Assembly (NCBI RefSeq): GCF_001280305.1
Contig: NZ_CP012623.1
Location: 682,001 to 746,000 of the forward strand
Reading direction: 5' to 3'
DNA from: Hymenobacter sp. DG25A
GTDB taxonomy: Bacteria; Bacteroidota; Bacteroidia; Cytophagales; Hymenobacteraceae
Length of the DNA stretch: 64,000 nt
The notes below the pieces were generated by a model. It ran no database searches. It saw only the letters and a list, made by a program, of their open reading frames with translations, and was not told the origin of the DNA. Positions 52,539-60,497 of this stretch are shown here, in pieces (the stretch's first letter is position 1; the number at the start of each line of letters is the position of its first letter). The position numbers and the translations under genes are program-made.

Positions 52539-54074
52539 TTACGGCTTGCCCGGCACGGCAGCAGCGCAGGTGCACAGCACTTCCCGCTTAGGGTTCGCCA
52601 CCTGATAGTTGGGCAGGGAAACCTCCTTCATATACACAACCTCCAGCTGCCGGATAGGCGTGGCAGGCAGCTTTTCCTGCCAGATGCGCAGCAGATAGTG
52701 GCAGAAGTAGGGCCGCATATAGGCGTTGTTGATGAACAAGTAATTCTCGGAGTACTTCCGCCACCGGTCATTCGCAAACAGGCTCACTACGGAGGCGGGC
52801 TTGCGGTAGTTTACCGGGGCGCCACCGTGGTTTAAATCCAGGCGCCGGCCATCGGTGGTTGTAGCCTCCAGAATATACCAGCCATCATCCTTAAACACCG
52901 TGGGCGCAAACATACCCCAGTGCTGATCCAGCCGGAACAGGTAGCCCAGCCAGCGGCTCTGGTCCGAAAACAGTCGGCGCGTGGGTGCCACGCTATCCAC
53001 ATTCCACCAGCAGATATACACCAGCAGGCCCAGCACCAGCCCCTCGCGCAGGCTGCGCAGCAGCTGCCGGCTACCGCGGTGCCCGTGCCAGGTAGCTTGC
53101 ACCTGCAGGCTAAGTGGGCGGGGCCAACTGGCTATGCGGCTCCGCCAGGCGGCAGTGTGCAAGGCGGCCCGCTGCTGCAGACGTTGCAATGGCGGCAACC
53201 CGTGCCGTTCCAGCACCGCCAGCGCGGAAGCCGGCAGTAGTGCCAGCAAGGAGGCCAGGTTGATCAGGTAAAACAGCCCCACAAACAACGTCAGGCTGAT
53301 ACCAATATGAAAAAGGAAAAGCACGGTAACGAACAGCATGCGCCACCAGGCTACCCGGAAAGGGATAAACAGCGCAAAGGGCAGTAACATTTCAGTGTAG
53401 TAGGCGCCAAAAGTGAGCAGGCGTAGTAGCTCGCTATGCGGGTACAGCAGCCGGCCTACCGGCATCAGAATCTGGTCGAGGCTGAGCGCGTAGTAGAGGG
53501 CGGTGCCGTCCTGCGTCCATTCCGGGCCGTTTTTTAACAGCGCGGTGCACCAGTACAGCAGCGCCAGCTGCACGATATACGCCACCGTGGCGGCGCTGAA
53601 ATACGTGAAGGAAGCCGGCAGTGGCTTGCGCCGCGCATCAAGCGAGTAGCACCGGCCCCAGGGCAAAAACATGCCCCAGAAGAGTAGCATCCGCAGTAAG
53701 TCGTCGCCACCCTGCAGAATAAGCGGGTTGCGGTTTTGTACTGAAACCAGCATCAGCCACGACAGCACCGTCATCCAGCGGGTGTGGTAGCCCAGCATCA
53801 GGGCGGCAGCAAACCCGGCCGCCACTAAAAACAGCAAAGCCTGCACCTGCCACAGCCCACTGCTGGTATGCAGGGAGAACTGATAGGGTGTCCAGCAATT
53901 GGCAAACAGCGCATGCAGGGGCAGCACACCCATGTTTGCGTAATGCGCCTCCAGGTCGGTGCTGCGAATGGCTAAGTCAGTCAGCAGCACGGCCGCCAGG
54001 GCAATACGCAACAGCCCCAGTGCCCGCAAATCCAGCGCAAACGGATTCTGGAAGAAAGCAGCGGCACGCGGCAT
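52539..54074 (-). CDS. HTTM domain membrane protein (vitamin K-dependent carboxylase-like)
   Basis: A 511-residue multi-pass membrane protein. About ten hydrophobic segments are visible, starting at LGLLRIALAAVLLTDLAI. The loops LPLHALFANCWTPYQF, SWLMLVSVQNRNPLILQGGDD and LFWGMFLPWGRCYSLD are typical of HTTM (horizontally transferred transmembrane) proteins related to gamma-glutamyl carboxylase. The C-terminal part is soluble (HWGMFAPTVFKDDGWYIL). I chose the ATG at 54074; the ATG at 54143 lies inside the terminator of the upstream gene. DCC-family thiol oxidoreductases often accompany HTTM proteins, and one lies at 54885. Activity is unknown. Confidence 0.85.
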   Translation of the reverse strand: MPRAAAFFQNPFALDLRALGLLRIALAAVLLTDLAIRSTDLEAHYANMGVLPLHALFANCWTPYQFSLHTSSGLWQVQALLFLVAAGFAAALMLGYHTRWMTVLSWLMLVSVQNRNPLILQGGDDLLRMLLFWGMFLPWGRCYSLDARRKPLPASFTYFSAATVAYIVQLALLYWCTALLKNGPEWTQDGTALYYALSLDQILMPVGRLLYPHSELLRLLTFGAYYTEMLLPFALFIPFRVAWWRMLFVTVLFLFHIGISLTLFVGLFYLINLASLLALLPASALAVLERHGLPPLQRLQQRAALHTAAWRSRIASWPRPLSLQVQATWHGHRGSRQLLRSLREGLVLGLLVYICWWNVDSVAPTRRLFSDQSRWLGYLFRLDQHWGMFAPTVFKDDGWYILEATTTDGRRLDLNHGGAPVNYRKPASVVSLFANDRWRKYSENYLFINNAYMRPYFCHYLLRIWQEKLPATPIRQLEVVYMKEVSLPNYQVANPKREVLCTCAAAVPGKP

Positions 54075-54115
54075 AGAAAGCCAGGGCAAAGGGCGGGAGA
54101 AGTAAGAAAACGCAA

Positions 54116-54160
54116 CGCGGCAGCCTACCAGAATGTCCTGCATTCCAATAGGCTGCCGTG
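54116..54160 (-). terminator. Long hairpin terminator of the Thr-rich lipoprotein gene
   Basis: CGCGGCAGCCTA (54116-54127) pairs with TAGGCTGCCGTG (54149-54160), and the stem continues inward with GAATG/CATTC (54131-54135/54141-54145). On the minus strand it follows the stop at 54201 and is followed by TTTTCTT. Confidence 0.8.
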
Positions 54161-54200
54161 TTAACTATGATAGAAGGGCAGCTGGGCTATTCAACGCGCA

Positions 54201-54554
54201 CTAGCGGGTAGTAGAGCCACTGGTGGTACCCGAGGTGGTGCTGCTGGTAGTAGAGCCCGTAGTGGTACCGGAGGTGGTCATGCCCGTGGTGGAGCCTGAA
54301 GTAGTGCCCGAGGTTGTTCCTGTAGTTGTGCCCGTGGTTGTGGTGCCGGTGGTTGTGGTGCCTTCCATTCCGGTAGTAGTACCAGTGGTGGTGCCAGAAG
54401 TGGAAGTGCCGGAGGTGGTGCTCATATCAGTTCCGGTTGCGGGAGTAGTGCCCGTATCCGTCGACATGCTCCGGTTGCAAGAGCTTAAGGACAGGCCAGT
54501 GGACAGCGCGAGTACGGCTGCCAGTATAGCCACGGAGGCAAAGGACTTTTTCAT
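54201..54554 (-). CDS. Thr/Ser/Gly-repeat lipoprotein
   Basis: A 117-residue lipoprotein. The signal ends LSTGLSLSSC, followed by about 85 residues composed almost only of Thr, Ser and Gly in irregular repeats such as TTTGTTSGTTSG. No fold is expected; a surface spacer, a glycosylation platform or a length-variable stress lipoprotein are all possible. The underlying DNA is an imperfect tandem repeat prone to slippage. Confidence 0.7.
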   Translation of the reverse strand: MKKSFASVAILAAVLALSTGLSLSSCNRSMSTDTGTTPATGTDMSTTSGTSTSGTTTGTTTGMEGTTTTGTTTTGTTTGTTSGTTSGSTTGMTTSGTTTGSTTSSTTSGTTSGSTTR

Positions 54555-54884
54555 AACAGGAATCAGTTAGTGAAAAGAAAAATAGTACTGAAACCCGACT
54601 GATATCAGACACACGCCCAATCAGTTGGTTTCTGCTAGTAGGGAATTAGGTAGCCCTGTTATACGCACCGTTGAGCCGGATGATTCACTTTTATTCTTGA
54701 ATAAATACCGAATAAATAAAATGCGTATTCATGCGGATCCGTATGATGAACCTGATGTGCCTTTCAGCGTTGGGGAAGCGTAGCAGCATAAGGCCTGCAC
54801 AAAAGTCAGCGTAGCTATATTTCAGGCCGAAACGTTTCCTTTATCTGTGAGTTGAATTCATGTAAGTATTCCCTCCTTTGCGGC
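54555..54884. other. AT-rich intergenic gap without gene
   Basis: About 330 bp between the divergent Thr-rich lipoprotein and DCC genes. The middle (54685-54740) is very AT-rich with short inverted pieces (TTATTCTTGAATAA) and probably holds promoters for both sides. I see no open frame worth reporting. Confidence 0.5.
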
Positions 54885-55298
54885 ATGACAGTTTCCCCGG
54901 CCATTGTTTTATTTGATGGAGTCTGTAATCTGTGCAACGGGTTTGTGCAGTTTGTGATTGAGCACGACCCCGCCGGCCATTTCCATTTTGCTGCTCTGCA
55001 GTCACCGGAGGGGCAGGCCCTGTTAGAGGCGCATGGCCATGCCGTGCCGGCCGGCGAGCCGGACTCAGTGCTGCTGCTGGAAAACGGGCGGCTGTACTCA
55101 CATTCCACGGCGGCGTTGCGCATTGCCCGGCAGCTTACCTGGCCCTGGCGCTGGGGCTACGCCGCCATCTGGCTGCCGCAGCGCCTGCGCGATGCCGTGT
55201 ACCGCTGGGTGGCCCGCCACCGCTACCAGTGGTTTGGCAAACAGGAGGCCTGCTGGCTGCCCACCCCGGAGTTGCGCGCCCGTTTTCTGGCCGGCTAA
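54885..55298 (+). CDS. DCC-family thiol-disulfide oxidoreductase (DUF393)
   Basis: A 137-residue thioredoxin-like protein of the DCC family. The ATG at 54885 is followed by AIVLFDGVCNLCNGFVQFVI, with the redox pair CNLC in the DGxCxLC motif. HFHFAALQSPEGQALL and DSVLLLENGRLYSHSTAAL complete the domain, and the end (WRWGYAAIWLPQRLRDAVYR) is the usual amphipathic C-terminal helix. Substrates are unknown. Family members are often next to or fused with HTTM proteins; here one is 0.8 kb away on the other strand. Confidence 0.88.
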   Translation: MTVSPAIVLFDGVCNLCNGFVQFVIEHDPAGHFHFAALQSPEGQALLEAHGHAVPAGEPDSVLLLENGRLYSHSTAALRIARQLTWPWRWGYAAIWLPQRLRDAVYRWVARHRYQWFGKQEACWLPTPELRARFLAG

Positions 55299-55386
55299 CC
55301 TCCGGCCTTCATTTTTTGTTAATTGCCCGGGCGCACCCGCCCCGGTAGGTGCTCTTTTATACCTCTCACCCAAAATCCCCTCCCGC

Positions 55387-56394
55387 ATGCAAGCACTTGT
55401 TCTCGATGGCATCAACCAGCCCCTGCAGCTCCGTGACGTTCCCCCTCCCTCAGCCGGCCCCGGTGAGCTACTCGTGCAAGTGCATGCCGCCGCCCTCAAC
55501 CACCGCGACGTCTGGATTCAGAAGGGCCAGTATGCCGGCCTGCGGTTCCCCTGTATCCTGGGCTCCGATGGGGCCGGCCTAGTATCGGCCGTAGGGGAGG
55601 GTGTTTCGGCTGACTGGCTGGGCCAGAAAGTCCTCATCAATCCCGGGCACAACTGGGGCGAGAACCCGCGGGCCCAGGGAAAGGCCTTTACCATTGTAGG
55701 GCTGCCCGAGCAAGGTACTTTTGCCGAATACCTGCGGGTGCCGGCCCAGTATGTGCACCCTATGCCGCCTCACCTCACGTTTGCGCAGGCAGCCGCCCTG
55801 CCGCTGGCCGGCGTTACGGCTTACCGGGCAGTCTTCACGCGGGCTGGTCTGCAGGCCAATGAGCGGGTACTGGTTACGGGCATTGGCGGCGGCGTGGCCT
55901 TGCTGGCCATGCAAATGGCTGTGGCCCGGGGCGCGCAGGTGTGGGTTACTTCCGGCTCGGAGGAGAAAATAGCGCGCGCCGTAGCATTAGGCGCGCAGGG
56001 CGGCATCAACTACAAAACCGAAGGATGGGCCATGGCTTTGGCCAAGGAAGCCGGCGGCCCCTTTGATGTCATTGTGGATAGCGCCGCTGGTCCGGCCTTT
56101 GCCCAGTTGGTGGATGTAGCTGCTGCGGGCGGCCGCATTGTATTCTATGGGGGCACGCTGGGTGCCATACCCCAACTGCCACCGGCCAAAATATTCTGGA
56201 AGCAGCTATCCATCCTGGGTTCTACCATGGGTACCGAGCAGGATTTTGCCGAGCTGCTGGCGCTGGTAACCGAGCACCAGCTGAAGCCGGTAGTAGATGA
56301 AGTGCTGCCCCTGGACGAAGGCGAATCAGCCATGCGCCGCATGGATAATGGCCAGCAGTTCGGGAAGATTGTGCTTCAGATTATGGCCCAATAA
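55387..56394 (+). CDS. Medium-chain dehydrogenase/reductase, quinone oxidoreductase-like
   Basis: A 335-residue NAD(P)-dependent MDR protein, ATG at 55387. The N-terminal GroES-like domain has HAAALNHRDVWIQKG; the residue that would be the catalytic zinc Cys in alcohol dehydrogenases is not Cys, and the structural zinc Cys cluster is also missing, so it should not use zinc. The Rossmann part has VLVTGIGGGVALLAMQMAVA, VWVTSGSEEKIARAVALGA and FDVIVDSAAG. It likely reduces an enone, quinone or similar carbonyl. It lies 88 bp after the DCC gene and may share its transcript. Confidence 0.87.
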   Translation: MQALVLDGINQPLQLRDVPPPSAGPGELLVQVHAAALNHRDVWIQKGQYAGLRFPCILGSDGAGLVSAVGEGVSADWLGQKVLINPGHNWGENPRAQGKAFTIVGLPEQGTFAEYLRVPAQYVHPMPPHLTFAQAAALPLAGVTAYRAVFTRAGLQANERVLVTGIGGGVALLAMQMAVARGAQVWVTSGSEEKIARAVALGAQGGINYKTEGWAMALAKEAGGPFDVIVDSAAGPAFAQLVDVAAAGGRIVFYGGTLGAIPQLPPAKIFWKQLSILGSTMGTEQDFAELLALVTEHQLKPVVDEVLPLDEGESAMRRMDNGQQFGKIVLQIMAQ

Positions 56395-56547
56395 AAACGC
56401 TTTAAATTATTTCCCGCAATCATTTTAATTTATTGATAATCAGTATATTAAAATGATAAAATATTGCTGAAAAGGACTCGAAAAAGGAATGAAGTAAGGG
56501 CACTTTCTGTTATAAATCGAACGACAATTAACGCTCTTCTTCCTTCT

Positions 56548-56808
56548 ATGAAATCACCTGCTGATTACCTCAACGCGCCGGTTTTCTACCTTACGTATCC
56601 TACGGGGGAGGAAGCAGAATCGGCTCCGGTTGTAACGTATGATGATGCCTTGCGGGCCGTGGAAGCAGCCTTGGCCGATGCCGAGCAATACCGCTACCTG
56701 TTGATGCGCGCCTTGCGCCGCAATAACCAGGAAGCACCCACTGAAGCCGCTTCAACGCCGGTTGTATCCATGCGCCCTGTCTACTCCGAAGATGATATAG
56801 CTGCCTAG
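56548..56808 (+). CDS. Small protein of unknown function
   Basis: An 86-residue protein starting at the ATG at 56548 (MKSPADYLNAPVFYLTYPTG). The centre forms one amphipathic helix (DDALRAVEAALADAEQYRYL) followed by a basic end LMRALRRNNQ and a Pro/Ser-rich tail. No signal or known domain. The AT-rich stretch before it (56400-56545) and the hairpin after it suggest a separate transcription unit. A longer in-frame TTG start at 56464 is unlikely. Confidence 0.55.
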   Translation: MKSPADYLNAPVFYLTYPTGEEAESAPVVTYDDALRAVEAALADAEQYRYLLMRALRRNNQEAPTEAASTPVVSMRPVYSEDDIAA

Positions 56809-56828
56809 GCACGTATCTTTCTATACCA

Positions 56829-56863
56829 AACGCCACCGCCGGGCTTGTTCCAGCGGTGGCGTT
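56829..56863. terminator. Hairpin terminator between convergent genes
   Basis: AACGCCACCGC (56829-56839) pairs with GCGGTGGCGTT (56853-56863). The T-run is weak. Confidence 0.7.
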
Positions 56864-56880
56864 GTGCTGATAGCCCGCCC

Positions 56881-58269
56881 TTAGTCAGCCACTCGCTGGC
56901 CTAGGAGCTGGGCCAGCGCCACGGCCTGCTGCCGCAACTCCGGCACCGCCGTCGATTCAAAGTAAGCGGGCCGGCGGCTGGGCCCCAGCGTGAAGAACAC
57001 CGGAGAAACAATGCCGACCGTGTTGCGCAGGGCCCCGTGCTCATCAGTTTCCATGCCTAAGCGCAGCACATCGGGCACCAGCTGGCCGGCCGCCCGCATG
57101 CTTTGCACCAGCGGGTCCTGAATGCGGGTATAGTCCAGCAGCGGCCCGGTGCAGGAAACCACGTGTTGCGCGGTGAGAACCGTTGTGTCGTGTTTTTGCC
57201 GCACCTGCACCGCCAGCTCAGCGCCCTGGGCAGCCAGGTGGCATACCCGGCCCCGGTGCACCTGCACCTGGCCGGCCGCCATCATGCTTTCAATAGTGGC
57301 GGCGTTCTGAGGCGGGCTCCGGTGGCGGATGGTAGTCCACAGAGAAGAGACGTGGCGAAGGAACCGGGCCTGTTCCGGCAGGGGGCAATTTGCCCATATC
57401 CGGCCCAGATCGGGCCGGAGCGAATCTACTACTGACCGCCAGTCTATACCTTCTGCTGCCGCTTTTCGCACGCGGCGGCGTACGGCGGCCATTACCTCAG
57501 CCACGGTAGTTAATTGCTGCAGATCACTGGCATAGAAGCTGGGATAAGGCGCGGCTACCGGGCCGTGCGTGGTAGGCCAGCGCCCGTGCCCCGATACCAC
57601 GGTAATAGGCGCGCGGTGTCCATCGGCGCGCAGCCCCAGCAATACATCTACGGCCGTCAGGCCGGAGCCAATCAGCAGTACCGAATCATCCAGGCCAATA
57701 GTGCGGAGCGCCCCCTGTGCCCAGGGGTTACCATGAAAGCCGGGGTGGGCACTGTACCCTTCCGATGGACGCGTAGGGGGCAGTGGTGGGAAATTGCCCA
57801 GCGCCAGCACCACATAATGGCTTTCCAGGCGGGTACCATCCGCCAGTTCCACCACCGCCGACTGCCCATCGGCTGCCAGGGTGGCTGCGGTAGCGGAGGT
57901 GTTGTGGGCCGTAACCCGCATGCCATTCGCCGCCTGCTGCGCTACTACGCTGGCCACCTGCTCCTGTATGTAGCGCCCGTAGGTTTGGCGGGCGCAGAAA
58001 TCCTGCTCGCAGGCCGGCGCGTTGGTGCTGCGCAGCCACTCAGCAAAATGCCCCGGCTGATCGGGAAAAGCACTGAGCAGGGCGCTGCGCACGTTCAGCA
58101 GATACTCCGGCCGGCGGGCAGTGTAGGCCAGCCCCGGCCCGAGTGCCGGTCGGGGCTCCACTAAATGAATATCACAGGCAAATGGCCCGCCCGGTAAATG
58201 GGCCAGCTGCACGGCCAGCATCGAGCCCGAAAATCCCCCGCCTAAAATTGTTATGGTCTTCCGTTGCAC
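56881..58269 (-). CDS. FAD/NAD(P)-binding oxidoreductase-like protein
   Basis: A 462-residue flavoprotein-like protein. It starts with the FAD dinucleotide motif ITILGGGFSGSMLAVQLA and has a second Rossmann motif SVLLIGSGLTAVDVLLGL for NAD(P), plus YVVLALGNFPP and HVVSCTGPLLDYT. This matches the FAD-NAD(P)-binding family, related to hydroxyacylglutathione and lysine/ornithine N-monooxygenase-like proteins. No partner enzyme is adjacent. The start is a GTG at 58269; no ATG is available. Substrate unknown. Confidence 0.85.
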   Translation of the reverse strand: MQRKTITILGGGFSGSMLAVQLAHLPGGPFACDIHLVEPRPALGPGLAYTARRPEYLLNVRSALLSAFPDQPGHFAEWLRSTNAPACEQDFCARQTYGRYIQEQVASVVAQQAANGMRVTAHNTSATAATLAADGQSAVVELADGTRLESHYVVLALGNFPPLPPTRPSEGYSAHPGFHGNPWAQGALRTIGLDDSVLLIGSGLTAVDVLLGLRADGHRAPITVVSGHGRWPTTHGPVAAPYPSFYASDLQQLTTVAEVMAAVRRRVRKAAAEGIDWRSVVDSLRPDLGRIWANCPLPEQARFLRHVSSLWTTIRHRSPPQNAATIESMMAAGQVQVHRGRVCHLAAQGAELAVQVRQKHDTTVLTAQHVVSCTGPLLDYTRIQDPLVQSMRAAGQLVPDVLRLGMETDEHGALRNTVGIVSPVFFTLGPSRRPAYFESTAVPELRQQAVALAQLLGQRVAD

Positions 58270-58404
58270 TTAGGTGGGGTCAAAAAGAGAGGTGGGAGAG
58301 TTTGGGGTGATAAAATCGAATAAAAAATTCTTACTAAAAAATCGAGGAATAAAAACAGATACGCGGTATGGCAGCCTAGGCATCTCCGTTGTATGCCCTA
58401 AAAC

Positions 58405-58443
58405 GAACTGCCCAGCTAGGCGTTGCGCTCAGCTGGGCAGTTC
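58405..58443 (-). terminator. Hairpin terminator of hldD
   Basis: GAACTGCCCAGCT (58405-58417) pairs perfectly with AGCTGGGCAGTTC (58431-58443). On the minus strand it follows hldD and is trailed by GTTTTAG. Confidence 0.8.
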
Positions 58444-58493
58444 AGAAAGAAATACGGACGAAAAATGGCCAGCCGTTAGGCTGCCATGGCAGA

Positions 58494-59462
58494 TTAATAA
58501 TAAGCCCCCGTGGCCAGGTAATTGCGCACGTAGTCATTGATGCCATCTTCCAGGCGGGTAAAGGGCCGGTCGTAGCCAATGCCGCGCAGCTTGCGCATAT
58601 CGGCCTCCGTGAAGTACTGGTACTTATCACGGATGTCTTCGGGCGTGTCTTTGAACTGGATGTCGGCCGTCATATCCAGGGCGGCAAACGTGTTCAGGGC
58701 CAGGTCCAGGAATGTGCGGGCCTCGCCGGTGCCCAGGTTGTAGATGCCGGAATGCTGGCGGTGGTGCAGCAGGAAATAGCACACTTCCACCACGTCCTTC
58801 ACATACACGAAGTCGCGCATCTGGCCGCCGTCGGTATAGTCGGGGTTGTGGGAGCGGAACAGCTCCATGGAGCCCGTGCGCCGGATCTGCTCGAAGGCGT
58901 GCAGAATTACGGATGCCATGCGGCCCTTGTGGTATTCGTTGGGGCCGTACACGTTAAAGAACTTCAGGCCTGCCCAGAAAAACGGCTTTTCTTCCTGCTC
59001 CACAGCCCAGTTGTCGAAGTCGTTTTTCGACTCGCCGTAGGGGTTCAGGGGGCGGTACAGCGGCAGCAGCGCATCATCCTGATCAGAATAGCCCAGCGTG
59101 CCCGAGCCGTAGGTGGCAGCCGAAGAGGCATACACCAGCGGCAGCTGATAGCGCACACAGGCCTGCCACATCTGCTTGGAGTAGTTCAGGTTGAGCACGT
59201 CCAGCACGGCGCGGTCCTGCTCGGTGGTATCGGTGCGGGCACCGAGGTGGAAGATGAACTCCACTTCCTCGTGGTTTTTATCGAGCCACTCAAAAAACTC
59301 GTTGCGGTCTACGTACTCGCGCAGGTGCTTGCCTTTGAGGTTGGCCAGCTTGCGCTCCACTGAGAAATTATCCACCACCACAATGTCGTTGAAGTTGGCG
59401 GCATTGAGGCGGGTTACAAGGCAGCTGGCAATAAAGCCGGCCGCTCCGGTCACAACTATCAT
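58494..59462 (-). CDS. hldD: ADP-L-glycero-D-manno-heptose 6-epimerase
   Basis: Converts ADP-D-glycero-D-manno-heptose to the L-glycero form for the lipopolysaccharide core. The 322-residue SDR enzyme has the NADP-binding MIVVTGAAGFIAS, VDNFSVERKLANLKG, FHLGARTDTTEQD, the catalytic Ser/Thr segment YASSAATYG and Tyr-Lys in NPYGESKNDFD, plus QMRDFVYVKDV. Two ATGs are possible (59492 and 59462). I chose 59462 because the protein family begins there and the near -7 box TACTTTTA lies just upstream. It is divergent from the ABC binding protein (90 bp). Confidence 0.93.
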   Translation of the reverse strand: MIVVTGAAGFIASCLVTRLNAANFNDIVVVDNFSVERKLANLKGKHLREYVDRNEFFEWLDKNHEEVEFIFHLGARTDTTEQDRAVLDVLNLNYSKQMWQACVRYQLPLVYASSAATYGSGTLGYSDQDDALLPLYRPLNPYGESKNDFDNWAVEQEEKPFFWAGLKFFNVYGPNEYHKGRMASVILHAFEQIRRTGSMELFRSHNPDYTDGGQMRDFVYVKDVVEVCYFLLHHRQHSGIYNLGTGEARTFLDLALNTFAALDMTADIQFKDTPEDIRDKYQYFTEADMRKLRGIGYDRPFTRLEDGINDYVRNYLATGAYY

Positions 59463-59541
59463 AGGGCTGAAATTTTGCCTAAAAGTAGACATTATCCGGC
59501 GTCTGCCTTTGGTAGGGGGCTGAGTACTTGGCGTGGCGCGC

Positions 59542-59549
59542 TACCTTTG
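59542..59549 (+). promoter_or_regulatory. -7 promoter box TACCTTTG of the ABC binding-protein gene
   Basis: Perfect TAnnTTTG match that ends only three bases before the ATG at 59553. If used, the transcript would start at or next to the start codon, i.e. it would be leaderless. Confidence 0.55.
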
Positions 59550-59552
59550 CCC

Positions 59553-60470
59553 ATGCCTCAGTTATTTCTACGGGTGCTTTGGGCGCTGCCCTTGCTCGGT
59601 TTGCTCGCCTGCCAGCCCGATAAGCAGCCCGCCGCTACCGAAAATGCCGCCCGGCCCCAGCAGCTGACCGATGACCTGGGCCGCCGCCTCACTGTGCCGG
59701 CCCGGCCGCGCCGCATTCTGGCGCTGGCTCCGTCCATGACGGAAATGCTGTACGCCGTTGCTGACACCGCCACCATCATTGCCCGCACCCAGGCCTGCGA
59801 CTTCCCGCAAGCGGCCCTGCGCAAGCCCGTGGTCAACAGCTACCCACTGGATCTGGAGCGCCTGGTAGCGCTGCAGCCCGATGTAGTTTTCACCATTGAG
59901 GGCATCACCTCCCAGGACGATGCCGCCCGCCTCGAAAAGCTGGGCATTCCGGTGTATTACCAGCGCTACAACACGGTAGAGGACATATTCAAAGGGCTGC
60001 AGGACCTGGGCCGCATCCTGCACCGCGCACCACAAGCCCGCCACCTCACCGATTCTCTCCGCACCGCACTGGAAGCCATAACCGCGGCGGCACCGGCCGG
60101 GCCGCGCCCCCGGGTGCTGGCCATTACCTGGCAGGACCCCATTTATGTATATGGCCAGAATACCCTGTTTACCGATAAAATCAGGCTGGCCGGGGGGCAA
60201 AACGCGGTGGCAGAGGCTTTTACGCAACCTTACCCGGCTCTCACCCGCGAGTACATTCTGCAGCTAAACCCCGATGTGCTGCTGGGCGGCCGCTTTGGGC
60301 AGCTGGACAGCACGTTTTTTAAGAATTATCCGGAGCTGCGCCGCATTCGGGCCTACCAGAACCGCCGCGTGTTTGCCGTAACCGGCAACCTGATGGAGCG
60401 CCCCAGCCCGCGCGTGGTAGAATCCATTCAGGAGCTGCAACGCTTGTTGCGGCAGCCGGCGGCCCGGTAA
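59553..60470 (+). CDS. ABC transporter substrate-binding lipoprotein (BtuF/FhuD-like, iron complex or cobalamin)
   Basis: A 305-residue type III periplasmic binding protein. The lipobox is LGLLAC (Cys20). The signature stretches are RRILALAPSMTEMLYAVA, LDLERLVALQPDVVFTIEGI, KLGIPVYYQRYNTVEDI and LAGGQNAVAE. It delivers a chelated metal compound, most likely cobalamin or a siderophore, to the permease encoded 27 bp downstream. An in-frame upstream start at 59475 would not give a signal peptide. The matching ATPase is not in the window. Confidence 0.9.
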   Translation: MPQLFLRVLWALPLLGLLACQPDKQPAATENAARPQQLTDDLGRRLTVPARPRRILALAPSMTEMLYAVADTATIIARTQACDFPQAALRKPVVNSYPLDLERLVALQPDVVFTIEGITSQDDAARLEKLGIPVYYQRYNTVEDIFKGLQDLGRILHRAPQARHLTDSLRTALEAITAAAPAGPRPRVLAITWQDPIYVYGQNTLFTDKIRLAGGQNAVAEAFTQPYPALTREYILQLNPDVLLGGRFGQLDSTFFKNYPELRRIRAYQNRRVFAVTGNLMERPSPRVVESIQELQRLLRQPAAR

Positions 60471-60497
60471 TTCCGCCGGCTGGTGTTACTTCACGCT

